A stretch of 64,000 nt of DNA. It comes from Streptomyces sp. NBC_00464 (GTDB lineage Bacteria; Actinomycetota; Actinomycetes; Streptomycetales; Streptomycetaceae). Position 1 is the first letter of the stretch. Each line of letters begins with the position of its first letter. Made by a program: the position numbers and the translations under genes. Location of the stretch: assembly GCF_036013915.1 (NCBI RefSeq), contig NZ_CP107899.1:7840001-7904000 (forward strand), read 5' to 3'. The notes under the pieces were generated by a model. It was not told where the DNA came from. It saw nothing but the letters and a program-made list of their open reading frames with translations, and did no database searches. This document shows positions 1 through 11,966 of the stretch, in pieces.

Positions 1-1017
1 GGCCGCTTCGTCGGCAGGGAGAACCGCGCCGAGTTCATCGGTCTTGTCCTGATCCTCCTGGTCGGATACGCCCTGCTGGAAGGCGACGCGGCCACCCTCG
101 GAGAGGTGTCGGCCGCCCCGCTGATGTTCCACCGGCTGTTCACCCCGCTCGGCGCGATCATGTTCACGTTCGACGAGGCGCAGAAGTCGGGCGCCAGCCT
201 GACCCGGCTGGTCGGGGTGCTGGGGGAGGACACGGAGGGCCGCCTGGTGGGCGACGCCGCCGTGGCACCGGCGGACTCCGCGCCGTACCGAGTGATGGTG
301 GAGGGGCTGACGTTCAGCTATCCCGATGCCGAGGACCCGGTCCTGAGGGATGTCAGCCTGACCATTCCGGCCGGCGGCTCTCTCGCGCTGGTGGGGGCGA
401 CGGGTGCGGGCAAGTCGACCCTGGCCGCGCTGATCGCGGGCATCGGGACACCACAGACCGGCTCGGTGCACATCGGGCCGAACGACCTCGCCTGCCTGGA
501 CGAGGCGGGGGCGCGGGCCCTGGTGAGCATTCTGACGCAGGAGACGCATGTCTTCTCCGGTCCGCTCGCCGACGACCTGCGGCTGGCCGCGCCGGAGGCG
601 ACCGACGACGAGCTGATGGACGCGCTGCGGACGGTCGGTGCGGGAGTGTGGGCAGATGCCCTGCCGGACGGGCTGCGGACCATGGTCGGCGAGGGCGGCG
701 AGCGCCTGGACGTCACCAAGGTCGCCCAGATCGCCCTGGCCCGGCTGGTGTTGGCCCGGTCGCCGGTGGTGGTTCTGGACGAGTCGACGGCGGAGGCCGG
801 CAGTGAGGGCGCAGCCGAGCTGGAGCGGGGTGTGCTCGCCGCGTGCGCGGGCCGGACCACGCTGTTCGTGGCGCACCGGCTGACCCAGGCGATGGCTGCC
901 GACCGGATCGCCGTGCTGGACGAAGGACGCGTGGTGGAGCAGGGGACGCACCAGGAGCTGGTGGCGCTGGGGGGCCGGTACGCACGGCTGTGGCGGGCCT
1001 GGCGAGAGGGTAGTTAG
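1..1017 (+). CDS. cchG: Siderophore ABC exporter half-transporter, CchG-like (5' end outside window)
   Basis: The reading frame is open from base 1, so the true start lies upstream; what remains is the last membrane helix region and the complete ATPase domain. Walker A (GATGAGKST), Q-loop (LTQE), Walker B (VVVLDEST) and the switch His (VAHR) are intact. The ABC signature is not: where LSGGQ should stand the protein reads LDVTK, and the D-loop is AGS instead of ALD. It ends 59 bp before the NRPS ATG, with an iron box in between. By position it matches cchG of the coelichelin cluster and should export the siderophore, paired with the second half-transporter at 11953. The family assignment is firm; the substrate is inferred from context. 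Confidence 0.85.
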   Translation, partial: GRFVGRENRAEFIGLVLILLVGYALLEGDAATLGEVSAAPLMFHRLFTPLGAIMFTFDEAQKSGASLTRLVGVLGEDTEGRLVGDAAVAPADSAPYRVMVEGLTFSYPDAEDPVLRDVSLTIPAGGSLALVGATGAGKSTLAALIAGIGTPQTGSVHIGPNDLACLDEAGARALVSILTQETHVFSGPLADDLRLAAPEATDDELMDALRTVGAGVWADALPDGLRTMVGEGGERLDVTKVAQIALARLVLARSPVVVLDESTAEAGSEGAAELERGVLAACAGRTTLFVAHRLTQAMAADRIAVLDEGRVVEQGTHQELVALGGRYARLWRAWREGS

Positions 1018-1024
1018 GTGAACC

Positions 1025-1047
1025 TTAGTTAGGCTAGGCTAAGTTGA
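1025..1047. promoter_or_regulatory. Iron box (DmdR1/IdeR-type operator) before the NRPS
   Basis: The stretch TTAGGCTAGGCTAAGTTGA (1029-1047) matches about 15 of 19 positions of the actinobacterial iron box TTAGGTTAGGCTAACCTAA, and a TTAG at 1025 extends it. It lies between the cchG-like gene and the NRPS and covers the TTG at 1044, which argues that this TTG is not the start codon. Iron-loaded DmdR/IdeR would repress the NRPS unit from here. Confidence 0.7.
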
Positions 1048-1076
1048 ACACCTCGGACTGGGAAGCGGAGTCTTCG

Positions 1077-4000
1077 ATGATGGAACCGGGCGCTCGTCCC
1101 GCACTGCTTTCTGAATCGGGTCTGGCCGGCCTGCGCCGGCGAACCGGTGACTACAGCGACCGGACCATCGTCACGGCGTGTGCCATCGGCCTGTCCTACT
1201 GGGCGACCGGCCGGAGCCCCGACGGCATCGACCTCACCCCCGGCACCCTGTTCGCCGATGTCCTCGGATGGGTCGACAACGCCGGTTCCGGGGCGGGCGG
1301 TTGGGGGATCGGTGCGGACGGCTACAGCATCGCCGTCCCCGAGGGTGTCTCTCCGGCCGACGCCCAGCTCGCCCTGGACGACCTCGCCGGCTTCCCCGAC
1401 CGGCCCCTCGGCACCATCGGCCCCTCCGACATCGCCGCGCGGATCGAGGCCCTGGCCCGGTGGAACGACACCGGGGCCGGCCGGGTCCGCCCGACCATCG
1501 TGGAGATGTTCCGCGAGCAGGCGCGGGCGCGGCCCGACGCCGTCGCGATCGTCGACGGGAACCGTTCACTGACCTACCGTCAGGCCGACGAGCTCTCGGC
1601 TCAGTTGGCCCACCATCTGACCGGTCGCGGACTTCTCGCCGAAGAGGTCGTCGGCATCTCCCTGGCCCGTTCCGCGGACATGGTCATCGGGCTGCTCGCT
1701 GTGCTCCGGGCGGGATGCGCGTTCGTTCCGCTCGATCCGGTGTGGCCCGCCGCGCGCCGGGCCGTCGTCGTCGAGGACGCCCGGGCCGTGCTCCAGCTCA
1801 ACAGCTCGGGCGAGCACGGCCCGGGTGAGCCGGAGGCGGTGGCCGTCGACCTCGACGACTGGAGGTTCGCCTCCCACCCCTGCGAGGGGCCCGAAGTCGC
1901 CGTCCCCGGCCCCGCCCTGGCGTACGTGATCTTCACGTCCGGTTCGACCGGCCGGCCCAAGGGTGCGATGATCCGTCACGAAGCCATCAGCGAGCGCCTG
2001 TTGTGGCAGGTCGACGAGATCCTGCACTTCGGCCACGACGACGCGTCCCTGTTCAAGGCGCCGCTGTCCTTCGACATCTCCATCAACGAGATCTTCCTGC
2101 CGCTGGTGTGCGGCGGCCGGCTGGTGGTCCTGCGGCCCGGCGGCGAACGCGACCCGCACCACCTGCTGAGCGTGATCGCCGAGCAGCGCGTCACCTTCAC
2201 GTACCTGGTGTCGTCCATGCTGGACGTCCTGCTGGAGATGGCGGGGGACTCCGGACGGCTGGACAGCCTGCGCCACGTGTGGTGCGGCGGCGAGGTGCTG
2301 ACCCCCGAGCTCTACGAGCGCTTCCGTACCCGCCTCGACATCCCCATGTACCACGGCTACGGCCCCGCCGAGACGACGATCGGCGTCTCGCACGTCATCT
2401 ACCGGGGCGCGGCGGAACGCCTTTCGACATCGATCGGCAAGGCCAACCCCAACACCCAGCTGTACGTACTGGACGACGAACTGCGCCCGGTCCCGGTCGG
2501 GGTCGGCGGCGAACTGTACGTCGGCGGGTTCCTCCTGGGGCGCGGGTACGTCAACGCGCCCGGCCTCACCGCCTCCCGCTTCGTGGCGAACCCCTTCGCG
2601 GCCGACGGCTCCCGGCTGTACCGGACGGGCGACCTCGCCCGGTTCGCCCCGGACGGCTCGCTGGACTTCCTCGGGCGGGCCGACAACCAGATCAAGATCC
2701 GCGGCATGCGGCTGGAGATCGAGGACGTCGAGGCCGGTCTCGCGGAACACCCCGGCGTACGGCACAGCTGCGTCGTCGCCAGGAAGAACACGGCGGGCGG
2801 CACCTACCTGGTCGGCTACGTGATCCCGGCCGCCGGGAGCGAGGACCTGCACGCCGACGAGGTCAGGGCGTGGGCCGTCGCGCACATGGTGGAGTACATG
2901 GTGCCCGCCCACACCGTCGTCATGAAGGAGTTCCCCCTCACCGCCAACGGCAAGCTCGACCGCGCCGCGCTGCCGGAACCCGTGACATCGGCCGGACCGG
3001 TCCTCGCGCCCGCCACGGAGAACGAGCGCATCGTCTGCTCGGCCGTCGCCGCGGTGCTGCGGCTGGACGAGGTCGGCGTAGACCAGGACTTCTTCCGCCT
3101 CGGCGGGGACAGCATCCTGGCGATCTCCCTGCTGAGCGCGCTGCGCGACGCAGGTCTCCACGTCACGGCACGCCAGATCTTCACCCACACCGTCGTGGGC
3201 GCCCTTGCCGCGGTCGCGAGCCGTGAGGACCCGTCCGCGGTGGAGGACGACGACGTGGCGACCGGTCCCGTCGTGGGATCGCCCATCGTCCAGTGGCTCG
3301 GCGGGACCACGGACGCCGTCGACGGCTTCGTACAGTCGGTCGTGCTCAACACCCCGGCGGACCTGACCTACGGCGCCCTGGACGAGATCCTCACCGCCCT
3401 GGTCCGACACCACGACATGCTGCGGGCCGGGCTGGTGCGCGGGGAGCACTGGAGCTTCGACATACCGGAGGCGGCCGGAGCCGTCGCCGGGTGGCAGGAG
3501 AGCGACCGGCCGCTCGACGCATGCGTCGCACTCGCCACCGACGGGCTCGACCCGGACAACGGCGTCATGCTGCGTGCCGTCTGGCGCCGCGAGGCACGGC
3601 AGTTGGTCGTGGTCGTCCATCACGTGGTGGTCGACGGTGTCTCCTGGCGGGTCCTGATGGAGGATCTGGCCACCGCATGGCGGCAGCTCACCTCGGGTGC
3701 GCCGGTCGAACTGCCTCCGGTCGGCACGTCGTTCCGGCGCTGGACCGAGCTGCTCGGTCGCGCCGCGTTCGACGCGGACCGTGCCCACTTCGGCCGTCCC
3801 CTGCCCGGACCGGACGGACCGGTGGGCAGGCGCGCGCTGTCCGAGGCCGACACCGTCGCCCAGGAGCGGGAGCGGACGCTCTCCGTCGGTCCCGAGATCA
3901 CGACGGCGCTGCTCAGCGAGATCCCCGCGATGTTCCACGCGGGCGTCAACGACGTGCTGCTGACCGCGCTCGCCGTCGCCCTCGCCCGGTGGCGCCGCGA

Positions 4001-7000
4001 CCTCGGCCAGGACCAGACGTTCGCGCACATCGAGCTGGAGGGCCACGGCCGCGAGGGACGGTTCGTGGCGGACGCCGCCGGCTTCGAGCCGGAACTGTCG
4101 CGGACCGTGGGCTGGTTCACCACCCTCTTCCCGGTGACCGTCGACCCGGGCGCCGCAGCCGACCTCACCGCACCCGCGTACCTGGCCGCCGCGCTGAAGG
4201 CGGTCAAGGAGGACCTCGCCCGCGTGCCGAGCAACGGTGTCTCCTACGGCGCCCTGCGGTACCTGGCCGGCACCCGGTTCGAAGCACCCGCACCCCAGGT
4301 GCTGTTCAACTACCTCGGCCGCTTCGACTCGGACACCTCGGGGGACTGGCGGCTCGCGGGAACCACGGGGCAGCTGGGCGAGAGGCGTGACCCGAGGATG
4401 CGCCTGCCGCGCGCCCTGGAGTTCAACCTCATCGCCGAACCCGCGGCGACCGGTGCGTACGAACTGGTCACCACCATCTCCTGGCCCGACGGCGTGTTCA
4501 CCGACGAGGACATCGCCGTCGTCGGCGAGTATCTGCGGGAGGCCCTGGCGGGGCTGGCCGCACTCACCCGGGGCGGACACTCGCCCAGCGACTTCGCCCC
4601 GGTGCCGTTGACGCAGTCCGATGTCGACGCCCTGGACGGCCCCGGTCTGTACGACATCCTGCCGCTGACCCCGTTGCAGGAGGGTCTGTACTTCCACTCG
4701 GTCTTCGACGACGACTCGGCGGGCAGCTATGTGGAGCAGCAGCTGCTGACACTGGACGGCGAAGTGGACGCCGGACGGCTCGCGGCGGCGGCCACCCGGC
4801 TGTTCACGCTGTACCCCAACCTGGCCGCCCGGTTCACGGCCCTCGCCGACGGCCGGGTCGTCTCCGTGCTGGAGAGCGGCGCCGAGGCACCCTTCACCAC
4901 GCTGGACCGTCCCGGCATCACCGACGCCGAGATCCGCGACCACGCCGAGCGGGACCGCCGTGCCGGGTTCGACCTGGCCACCGGTCCACTGATGCGCTAC
5001 ACCCTCATTCGCGGCGGCTCCGGCCGGAACGTGCTGGTGCAGACCGTGCACCACATCATCGCCGACGGCTGGTCGGTGCCTTTGATGCTCCGCACCCTGC
5101 TGGCCGAGTACCACCGGCCGGGGACCGCGTACCGGGTCGGCGGCTTCCCCGACTACGTGCACTGGCTCGCCGGACGCGACGAGGACGAGAGCGACCGCGT
5201 CTGGCGCGAGCAGCTCGCCGGACTGCCCGGCCCCTCGCTGGTCGCCGAGGGCCACACCCCGTCCGACCGGTTCGCCGACACGGCCGTGGAGCCCACGGAG
5301 AACATCGACGCTGACGCGGCCGCCCGGTCGGCCGGCGTGCCGCTGAGCGTGGCCGTGCACAGCGCCTGGGGGGTGACGCTCGGCGGCCTCCTGCGCGGCA
5401 AGGACGTGGTGTTCGGCTCCACGGTGTCCGGGCGCGACGCGGACGTCCCCGGCATCGCGGACATGGTGGGCCTGTTCATCAACACGATCCCCGTACGCAC
5501 CCGGTGGGCCACGACCACGACGGCCTCCGGGCTGCTCGCCTCGGTGCGGGAGCACCAGAGCGCCGTGCTGCCCCACCAGCACGTCTCGCTGGCGAGGATC
5601 GGCCGGCAGGCAGGTGCCGGCGCCCGCTTCGACACCTTGGTGGTGTTCGACGTGGCGACCGATCTGACCGCCCTGCGCGGGCCCGACGACGAACTGGTCA
5701 TCACCGGCATCGTGAACGAGGGAGCCCCGCACTACCCGTTGACGCTGGTGGTGGAGCGCGCCCCCGACGGCCGCCCGCGCTTCAACCTGATCTACGACGG
5801 TGAGCTGCTCCGCGAATCGAGCGCCGAGGCGATCCTGCGTACGTTCACCCGCACCCTCACCGGCCTGCTCACCAGGCCGGACGCCCTGGTCGAGGACCTG
5901 ACAGCCGAGTTCGACCGGCGCCCCGCACCGGTCACCCCGACGACCCTGGACGCACTGTTCGACGCCGCCGCCCTCCGCGACCCCGGCTCCGTCGCCGTCA
6001 CCCAGTGCGCCCTCGGCGGCGGCACCGAGTCGCTCACGTACGGCGAACTGGCCTCCGCGAAGGACGAACTGGCGGCGGTTCTGCGCGCGGCCGGAGTCGG
6101 ACCGGGCGGTCGCGTCGCCGTCGCCGTTCCGCGTTCCGTGGAGCAGGTCGTGGCCCTGGTCGCGATCGTCACCGCGGGCGGCGCGTACGTACCGCTGGAC
6201 CTGGCCTACCCGGACGAGCGGCTGGAGTACATCCTCGCCGACGCCGCACCGCAGGTTGTTCTCGTGGACCGTGCGCAGCGGGACCGCTTCACCGGCCTGC
6301 TGGCCCGGACGGGCCAGCAGGCCCGGGTGCTCGTGCTCGGGGACGAACTGCCGCAGGTGGAAGTGCCGGCGCCGAAGGGCGCCGGCCCCGGCCCGCGCGA
6401 TCCCGCGTACGTGATCTACACGTCAGGATCGACCGGCCGGCCCAAGGGCGTCGTCGTCCCGCACACCGCCGTGGTGGCGCTCCTCGCGAACACCGGGCCC
6501 GGCATGGATTTCGGTCCGCACGACGTGTGGGTCCAGTTCCACTCGTACTCCTTCGACTTCGCCGTCTGGGAGCTGTGGGGCGCGCTGGCACACGGCGGTG
6601 AACTGCTGGTACCGGACCACGCGCTGACCCGTTCCCCGGTGGACTTCCACCAACTGGTCCGCGAGCGCGGAGTGACCGTGCTCAACCAGACCCCGTCGGC
6701 CTTCTACCGGTTCATCGAGGCCGACCGGCATGCCCGTGAGCCGGTCACCGCACTGCGCCGGATCATCTTCGGCGGCGAGGCACTGGATCCGGCGCGGCTG
6801 CGCGGCTGGGTCGAGCGTTACGGCACCGCTTCGCCCGAGCTGGTCAACATGTACGGCATCACCGAGACCACCGTCCACGTCACCCACCGGGTGCTGACCG
6901 ACGGTGACCTCAGTGCCGACGTCAGCCCGATCGGCGGTCCGATCCCCGGCCTGGACGCCTATCTGCTCGACGACCGGCTCCGGCCGGTGCCGCCCGGCCG

Positions 7001-10000
7001 GGTGGGCGCCATCTACGTCGCGGGCGACCAGGTGTCCCTCGGCTACCTCGGCAGGCCCGGGCTCACCGCGGGCCGGTTCGTGGCGAACCCGTTCGCGGGC
7101 GACGGCTCCCGCATGTACCACACGGGCGACCTCGCCCGCCGGACGCTTGACGGCGAGCTGGAGTTCGCCGGCCGGGCCGACGACCAGGTCCAGCTCAAGG
7201 GCTTCCGGATCGAGCTCGGTGAGGTGGAGTCCGCGGTCAGGGAGCTCGACGGCGTGGTCGATGTGGCCGTCACCGTGGCGGACAGCGGCGACCACCTGGT
7301 CGCACACGTCGTGGGCCGGGCGCCCGGCGATCTCACCGGCCTCCTGGCGGCGAAGTTGCCCGCGCACATGGTGCCGGGCCAGGTGGTGACGGTCGACGCG
7401 CTGCCGCTGACGGTCAACGGAAAGCTGGACCGCAGAGCCCTGGCCGAGCATGCGGCGGCGGACATCGTCGAGGAGGCCGTGACCGGCTCCTCGCTTGCCG
7501 CGCTGACCGGCATCTTCGGCGAGACGCTTCCGGGTTCGGGCGTGGACGCCGACACCGACTTCTTCATGGCCGGCGGCGACAGCATTCTCGCCATCACCGT
7601 GATCAACCGGGCCAGGGCCCTCGGGCTGTCGATCGCACCGCGGGACGTCTTCCTGTTCAAGACCCCGCGTGAACTCGCCCGGGAGCTGGAGTCACGTACG
7701 CCGCAGACCGCGGCGGTGGGACCCGTCCGTCGTGAGGACGGCCCGCTGGTCCCGACACCGATCATTCTGCGCCGGCGTGAACTGGGTGGCCCGCTCTCCC
7801 GGTTCGCCCAGGCCAGGGCACTGGTGGTCCCCGACGGCGCCGGGCTCGCCGACGCCGAACGTGCCGCGAACGCCGTGGTGGCCGCCCACCCGGTCCTCCG
7901 GCTGAAGCTGCACGTCGAGCACGGTGTCTGGGCCCTGAGCACCGGACCCGGCCGTGAGGTCCCCGTCGCCACGGCGGAGACGGACGACGTGACGGCCGCG
8001 GCGAACGAGGCCGCCGGGCGCCTGGACCCCGAGTCCGGGAACGTCATCGCGTTCTCCTGGCTCGCGGCGAGCCGGACCCTCGTGGTCACCGTGCACCACC
8101 TCGCCGTCGACGCGGTGTCCTGGCTGATCCTGCTGGACGACCTGGCCACCGCCCTGCGCGGGGCGCCCCTGGCGCCGCCCACCACGTCCTACGCCGAGTA
8201 CGCCGAAGCGACGGGCGTCCGGTCCGCGCAGGTGACCGGACTCGGGGACTGGCTCACGACGCTCGGGGCGCCCGCGCTGCTGCCCTCCGTGGAGGGTCTG
8301 CGCGAGACCACCGTCGTGCTCCCGCCCGAGGTGAGCGACCGGGTGACGCGTACCGCGCCCGCCGCACTCGGCGTCGGTCTCACCGAGCTGCTGTGCGGCG
8401 CGCTCCGCACCGCGCTGACCCGGGTCCAGCCCTCGCCCGGCGATCTCGCGATCGATCTGGAGCGGCACGGCCGCGTCCCCGTACGGGAACACCACGACTA
8501 CACCCGTACGGTCGGCTGGTTCACCGCCATCGCGCCCGTCCGGCTCACGCCGCACACCGACCCCGTCGAGGCGGCGCGCGAAGCCGCCGCACGTCAGGCG
8601 GACGAGGACGGGCACGTCGCCTACGGCCGGCTCAGGTACCTCAACCCGCAGACGGCCCCGCTGCTGACCGCCCAGCCACAGGTGTTGTTCAACTACCTCG
8701 GCAGGGGCAGTGAGTCCCACGCGCCGCACATCACCGGAGCGGACCGGAACAGCCCGTACGCCGTCGAGGTGAACGCCTGGACCGACGACACCACCGGCAG
8801 CCTGCACGCGGCCTTCACCCTCGCCGACGGCATCCCCGACGAGATCACCGGGCACTGGCGACACGCACTGGAGCGCATCGCGGATGCCTCCGCGACGGCC
8901 GAGCGCACCGCGCCGGTCACACCCCTCCAACGGGGCCTGTACTTCCAGGCCCAGCTGGCGGGCACGGCCGGACACTACGTCGCACAGAGCTACTTCACCT
9001 TCGACCGGCGGCTGGACACCGACGCGCTCGCCGAGGCGATGGCGTACGTGATCGCCCGGCACCCGGTCGTGGGCGCGGGCTTCACCACCGACGACCGAGG
9101 CAATCCGGTCCAGGTCCTCAAGGCGGGCCGCCGCGTCGACGTCGGTACGGTCACCGTCGCGACGGACGCCGAGGCCGACGCCCTGCGTGCCAGGGACCGT
9201 GACACCGGATTCGACCCGGGTGAGCCGCCGCTGGTCCGGCTGACCGTGGTGCGTCTGCCCGACGGCCGCGACCGCCTGCTCCTGAGCTACCACCTCCTGC
9301 TGTGGGACGGCTGGTCGCGCGAGATCCTGCTGCGGGACCTGTTCGACGCCTACCGGGCCGTCGTCGCGGGCGAACCCCTGGACGCGACCCCGCTCACGCC
9401 GGGCTTCGAGGACTACGCCCGCGCGCTCGCCGCCAAGGACCCCGCCGTGGCGGAACGCTTCTGGGCGGACCACCTCGACGGCCTCAGCGGCCCCACCCTG
9501 CTCGCCGGACCGCAGCCGCCCGTCTCGGACGAGTTGCCGCGCGCGCTCGTGCACACGATGTCCGCCGAGCTGTCGGACCTGCTGCGGGACGCGGCCAAGG
9601 CGCACGGCGTCACGCTGAACACGGTGCTGACCGGTGCGTTCGGCCTCCTGCTGGGCGCGCACACCGGCCGCGCCGACGCGGTGTTCGGCGTGACCGTCTC
9701 GGGCCGGGAGGGCGAGGGCCTGTCCGGAATCGTCGGAGTGCTGCTCAACACCGTGCCCATGTGGACGCGGGCCCGGCCGGACGACACGGTCGGGGAGTAC
9801 CTGGCGGCCGTCCAGACGGCCAGGGTTCAGGCGATGGAGCACGAGCACCTCGGGCTCGGCGAGATCCAGCGGGCCAGTGGACACGACGCCCTGTTCGACA
9901 ACCTGTTCGTGCTCCAGAACTTCCTGGACCTGGACGCGTTCGCCGAGATGAACGCCAGGCACGGCATCACCTCGGTGCGGGCCGACGACTCGACCCACTA

Positions 10001-11966
10001 CCCGTACACCTGGGTCGTCACGCCCGGCGACCGGCTCACCGTCAAACTGGAACACCGCGACGACGACCCCGCGCAGGCCCGCCTCCTCCTCGCCGGCTAT
10101 CTGCGGATGCTGGAGGACCTGGCCGGGTCGAGCGGCCCGGTCGGCGCCCTGCCGGGCGCGGGTCCGGAGCCCGCACCCGCCGCACGTACGGACATCGGGA
10201 CGGACACCGTCGTCGACCGGTTCGACCGGGCGGCGGACCGCGACCCGCAGCGGGTCGCCCTGGTCGCCCACGGCTCGGCCATGACCTTCGCCCAACTCCG
10301 GGACCGCAGCCGTGCGGTGGCGGGTGTGCTCGCCCGGCGCGGCATCGGACCGGAGCGGACCGTGGCCCTCGCGATCCCGCGTTCGCTCGACTCGATCGTG
10401 GCGCTGTTCGCCGTGCTGCGCGTCGGCGCCGCGTACGTACCCCTGGAGCTCGACCACCCGGACGAGCGGATCGCCGCGATCGTCGACGCCGCCCGCCCGG
10501 ACGTGATCCTCACGGTGAGCGCGGTGTCTCCGCGGCTGACCGGGGACCTGATCGAACTGGACCGGCCGCTGCCCGATGCCGCACCGTACCGGACGTTCGC
10601 GCCGGACGATCCGGACCGCCTGCGGCACCCCGCGTACACGATCTTCACCTCGGGCTCGACCGGCAGGCCCAAGGGTGTGGTGACCGAGTACGCCGGGCTC
10701 ACCAACATGCTGATCAACCATCAGCGCCGGATCTTCGAACCGGTACTGGCGCAGCACGGACACCGGGTCTTCAGGATCGCGCACACCGTGTCGTTCGCCT
10801 TCGACATGTCGTGGGAGGAGCTGCTGTGGCTCGCCGACGGCCACGAAGTGCACATCTGCGACGAGGAACTGCGCCGCGACGCACCCCGGCTGGTCGAATA
10901 CTGCCTGGAGCACGGGATCGACGTCATCAACGTGACCCCGACGTACGCGCAGCAACTGGTGGCCGAGGGACTGCTCGACCACCCCGAACGGCGGCCCGCT
11001 CTGGTGCTGCTGGGCGGTGAAGCCGTCACTGTGAACCTGTGGCAGCGGCTCGCGGAGACCGAGGGGACGGCCGGCTACAACCTGTACGGACCCACTGAAT
11101 ACACCATCAACACCCTCGGCGTCGGCACCTTCGAGTGCGGGGACCCGGTGGTGGGCGTCGCGATCGACAACACCGAGGTGTACGTGCTGGACCCGTGGCT
11201 GCGCCCCCTGCCGGACGGGGTTCCCGGCGAGCTGTACGTGTCGGGCGTCGGCATCGCGCGCGGCTACCTCGGGCAGCCCACGCAGACGGCGCACCGGTTC
11301 GTCGCGTGCCCGTTCGGCACACCCGGCGAGCGCATGTACCGCACCGGGGACCTGGTGATCCGGCGGCCCGACGGGAACCTGATGTACCTGGGCCGCACCG
11401 ACCAGCAGGTCAAGATCCGGGGACACCGGGTCGAACCGGGCGAGGTCGAGGCCGCGTTCGCCGCGCACCCCGCGGTGCGGTTCGCCGCCGCGGTCGCCCA
11501 GCCCGACCCGCAGGTCGACGGCGCGTACCGACTGGCCGCCTACCTGGTGCTCGACGGCTCCGATCTGGCGTCCGTCGCCGCCGAAGTGGGCGCCGGCCTA
11601 CCGGACTTCCTGCGCCCCACGCACTACGCGCAGGTCGACCGCATCCCGCTGACCGTGAACGGGAAGGCCGACACCAAGGCCCTGCCGGAGGCCAGGCCGC
11701 TGGGCGTGCTGACCACCGGGGCCGAGCGCGCACCGGAGACCGAAACCGAGATCACGGTGTGCGAGTTCTTCGCCGAGGCCCTGGACCTGGACGACGACGA
11801 GGTGAGCGCGGTGAGCGACTTCGTCTCCCTCGGCGGCCACTCCATGCTGGCGGTGCGGCTGATCGGGTTGCTGCGCCGGGAGTACGGTCCAGTGATCACG
11901 ATCCGAGACCTGCTCACCCTGCGAACCCCCGAAGCGATTGCCGGTCACCTCGATGCGAACTCCTGA
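1077..11966 (+). CDS. cchH: Coelichelin-type trimodular NRPS, CchH-like
   Basis: This is a non-ribosomal peptide synthetase of about 3,630 residues. Domain order is A-PCP-E, C-A-PCP-E, C-A-PCP, with no thioesterase. Residue numbers here count from the upstream TTG at 1044. A1 lies near 150-640 (core [11 protein letters not shown] near 295), PCP1 GGDS near 687, E1 HHVVVDG at 859, C1 HHIIADG at 1336, A2 core near 1790, PCP2 GGDS at 2177, E2 HHLAVDA at 2351, C2 at 2750, A3 core near 3198 and PCP3 GGHS near 3597. The ten-residue codes I read are DINYWGGIGK (formyl-hydroxyornithine), DFWNIGMVHK (threonine) and DMENLGLINK (hydroxyornithine), as in coelichelin synthetase. The C domain of module 3 reads HLLLWDG, so the second, catalytic His of HHxxxDG is Leu. 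I chose ATG 1077 because AGCGGAG precedes it and the TTG at 1044 sits inside the iron box. Confidence 0.93.
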   Translation: MMEPGARPALLSESGLAGLRRRTGDYSDRTIVTACAIGLSYWATGRSPDGIDLTPGTLFADVLGWVDNAGSGAGGWGIGADGYSIAVPEGVSPADAQLALDDLAGFPDRPLGTIGPSDIAARIEALARWNDTGAGRVRPTIVEMFREQARARPDAVAIVDGNRSLTYRQADELSAQLAHHLTGRGLLAEEVVGISLARSADMVIGLLAVLRAGCAFVPLDPVWPAARRAVVVEDARAVLQLNSSGEHGPGEPEAVAVDLDDWRFASHPCEGPEVAVPGPALAYVIFTSGSTGRPKGAMIRHEAISERLLWQVDEILHFGHDDASLFKAPLSFDISINEIFLPLVCGGRLVVLRPGGERDPHHLLSVIAEQRVTFTYLVSSMLDVLLEMAGDSGRLDSLRHVWCGGEVLTPELYERFRTRLDIPMYHGYGPAETTIGVSHVIYRGAAERLSTSIGKANPNTQLYVLDDELRPVPVGVGGELYVGGFLLGRGYVNAPGLTASRFVANPFAADGSRLYRTGDLARFAPDGSLDFLGRADNQIKIRGMRLEIEDVEAGLAEHPGVRHSCVVARKNTAGGTYLVGYVIPAAGSEDLHADEVRAWAVAHMVEYMVPAHTVVMKEFPLTANGKLDRAALPEPVTSAGPVLAPATENERIVCSAVAAVLRLDEVGVDQDFFRLGGDSILAISLLSALRDAGLHVTARQIFTHTVVGALAAVASREDPSAVEDDDVATGPVVGSPIVQWLGGTTDAVDGFVQSVVLNTPADLTYGALDEILTALVRHHDMLRAGLVRGEHWSFDIPEAAGAVAGWQESDRPLDACVALATDGLDPDNGVMLRAVWRREARQLVVVVHHVVVDGVSWRVLMEDLATAWRQLTSGAPVELPPVGTSFRRWTELLGRAAFDADRAHFGRPLPGPDGPVGRRALSEADTVAQERERTLSVGPEITTALLSEIPAMFHAGVNDVLLTALAVALARWRRDLGQDQTFAHIELEGHGREGRFVADAAGFEPELSRTVGWFTTLFPVTVDPGAAADLTAPAYLAAALKAVKEDLARVPSNGVSYGALRYLAGTRFEAPAPQVLFNYLGRFDSDTSGDWRLAGTTGQLGERRDPRMRLPRALEFNLIAEPAATGAYELVTTISWPDGVFTDEDIAVVGEYLREALAGLAALTRGGHSPSDFAPVPLTQSDVDALDGPGLYDILPLTPLQEGLYFHSVFDDDSAGSYVEQQLLTLDGEVDAGRLAAAATRLFTLYPNLAARFTALADGRVVSVLESGAEAPFTTLDRPGITDAEIRDHAERDRRAGFDLATGPLMRYTLIRGGSGRNVLVQTVHHIIADGWSVPLMLRTLLAEYHRPGTAYRVGGFPDYVHWLAGRDEDESDRVWREQLAGLPGPSLVAEGHTPSDRFADTAVEPTENIDADAAARSAGVPLSVAVHSAWGVTLGGLLRGKDVVFGSTVSGRDADVPGIADMVGLFINTIPVRTRWATTTTASGLLASVREHQSAVLPHQHVSLARIGRQAGAGARFDTLVVFDVATDLTALRGPDDELVITGIVNEGAPHYPLTLVVERAPDGRPRFNLIYDGELLRESSAEAILRTFTRTLTGLLTRPDALVEDLTAEFDRRPAPVTPTTLDALFDAAALRDPGSVAVTQCALGGGTESLTYGELASAKDELAAVLRAAGVGPGGRVAVAVPRSVEQVVALVAIVTAGGAYVPLDLAYPDERLEYILADAAPQVVLVDRAQRDRFTGLLARTGQQARVLVLGDELPQVEVPAPKGAGPGPRDPAYVIYTSGSTGRPKGVVVPHTAVVALLANTGPGMDFGPHDVWVQFHSYSFDFAVWELWGALAHGGELLVPDHALTRSPVDFHQLVRERGVTVLNQTPSAFYRFIEADRHAREPVTALRRIIFGGEALDPARLRGWVERYGTASPELVNMYGITETTVHVTHRVLTDGDLSADVSPIGGPIPGLDAYLLDDRLRPVPPGRVGAIYVAGDQVSLGYLGRPGLTAGRFVANPFAGDGSRMYHTGDLARRTLDGELEFAGRADDQVQLKGFRIELGEVESAVRELDGVVDVAVTVADSGDHLVAHVVGRAPGDLTGLLAAKLPAHMVPGQVVTVDALPLTVNGKLDRRALAEHAAADIVEEAVTGSSLAALTGIFGETLPGSGVDADTDFFMAGGDSILAITVINRARALGLSIAPRDVFLFKTPRELARELESRTPQTAAVGPVRREDGPLVPTPIILRRRELGGPLSRFAQARALVVPDGAGLADAERAANAVVAAHPVLRLKLHVEHGVWALSTGPGREVPVATAETDDVTAAANEAAGRLDPESGNVIAFSWLAASRTLVVTVHHLAVDAVSWLILLDDLATALRGAPLAPPTTSYAEYAEATGVRSAQVTGLGDWLTTLGAPALLPSVEGLRETTVVLPPEVSDRVTRTAPAALGVGLTELLCGALRTALTRVQPSPGDLAIDLERHGRVPVREHHDYTRTVGWFTAIAPVRLTPHTDPVEAAREAAARQADEDGHVAYGRLRYLNPQTAPLLTAQPQVLFNYLGRGSESHAPHITGADRNSPYAVEVNAWTDDTTGSLHAAFTLADGIPDEITGHWRHALERIADASATAERTAPVTPLQRGLYFQAQLAGTAGHYVAQSYFTFDRRLDTDALAEAMAYVIARHPVVGAGFTTDDRGNPVQVLKAGRRVDVGTVTVATDAEADALRARDRDTGFDPGEPPLVRLTVVRLPDGRDRLLLSYHLLLWDGWSREILLRDLFDAYRAVVAGEPLDATPLTPGFEDYARALAAKDPAVAERFWADHLDGLSGPTLLAGPQPPVSDELPRALVHTMSAELSDLLRDAAKAHGVTLNTVLTGAFGLLLGAHTGRADAVFGVTVSGREGEGLSGIVGVLLNTVPMWTRARPDDTVGEYLAAVQTARVQAMEHEHLGLGEIQRASGHDALFDNLFVLQNFLDLDAFAEMNARHGITSVRADDSTHYPYTWVVTPGDRLTVKLEHRDDDPAQARLLLAGYLRMLEDLAGSSGPVGALPGAGPEPAPAARTDIGTDTVVDRFDRAADRDPQRVALVAHGSAMTFAQLRDRSRAVAGVLARRGIGPERTVALAIPRSLDSIVALFAVLRVGAAYVPLELDHPDERIAAIVDAARPDVILTVSAVSPRLTGDLIELDRPLPDAAPYRTFAPDDPDRLRHPAYTIFTSGSTGRPKGVVTEYAGLTNMLINHQRRIFEPVLAQHGHRVFRIAHTVSFAFDMSWEELLWLADGHEVHICDEELRRDAPRLVEYCLEHGIDVINVTPTYAQQLVAEGLLDHPERRPALVLLGGEAVTVNLWQRLAETEGTAGYNLYGPTEYTINTLGVGTFECGDPVVGVAIDNTEVYVLDPWLRPLPDGVPGELYVSGVGIARGYLGQPTQTAHRFVACPFGTPGERMYRTGDLVIRRPDGNLMYLGRTDQQVKIRGHRVEPGEVEAAFAAHPAVRFAAAVAQPDPQVDGAYRLAAYLVLDGSDLASVAAEVGAGLPDFLRPTHYAQVDRIPLTVNGKADTKALPEARPLGVLTTGAERAPETETEITVCEFFAEALDLDDDEVSAVSDFVSLGGHSMLAVRLIGLLRREYGPVITIRDLLTLRTPEAIAGHLDANS

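Noticed and set aside
1566..5732. Very long minus-strand open frame opposite the NRPS (also 7692-11468)
   Set aside because: It runs antisense to conserved A, E and C domains, has no ribosome site or recognisable motif, and is the usual artefact of GC-rich third positions.
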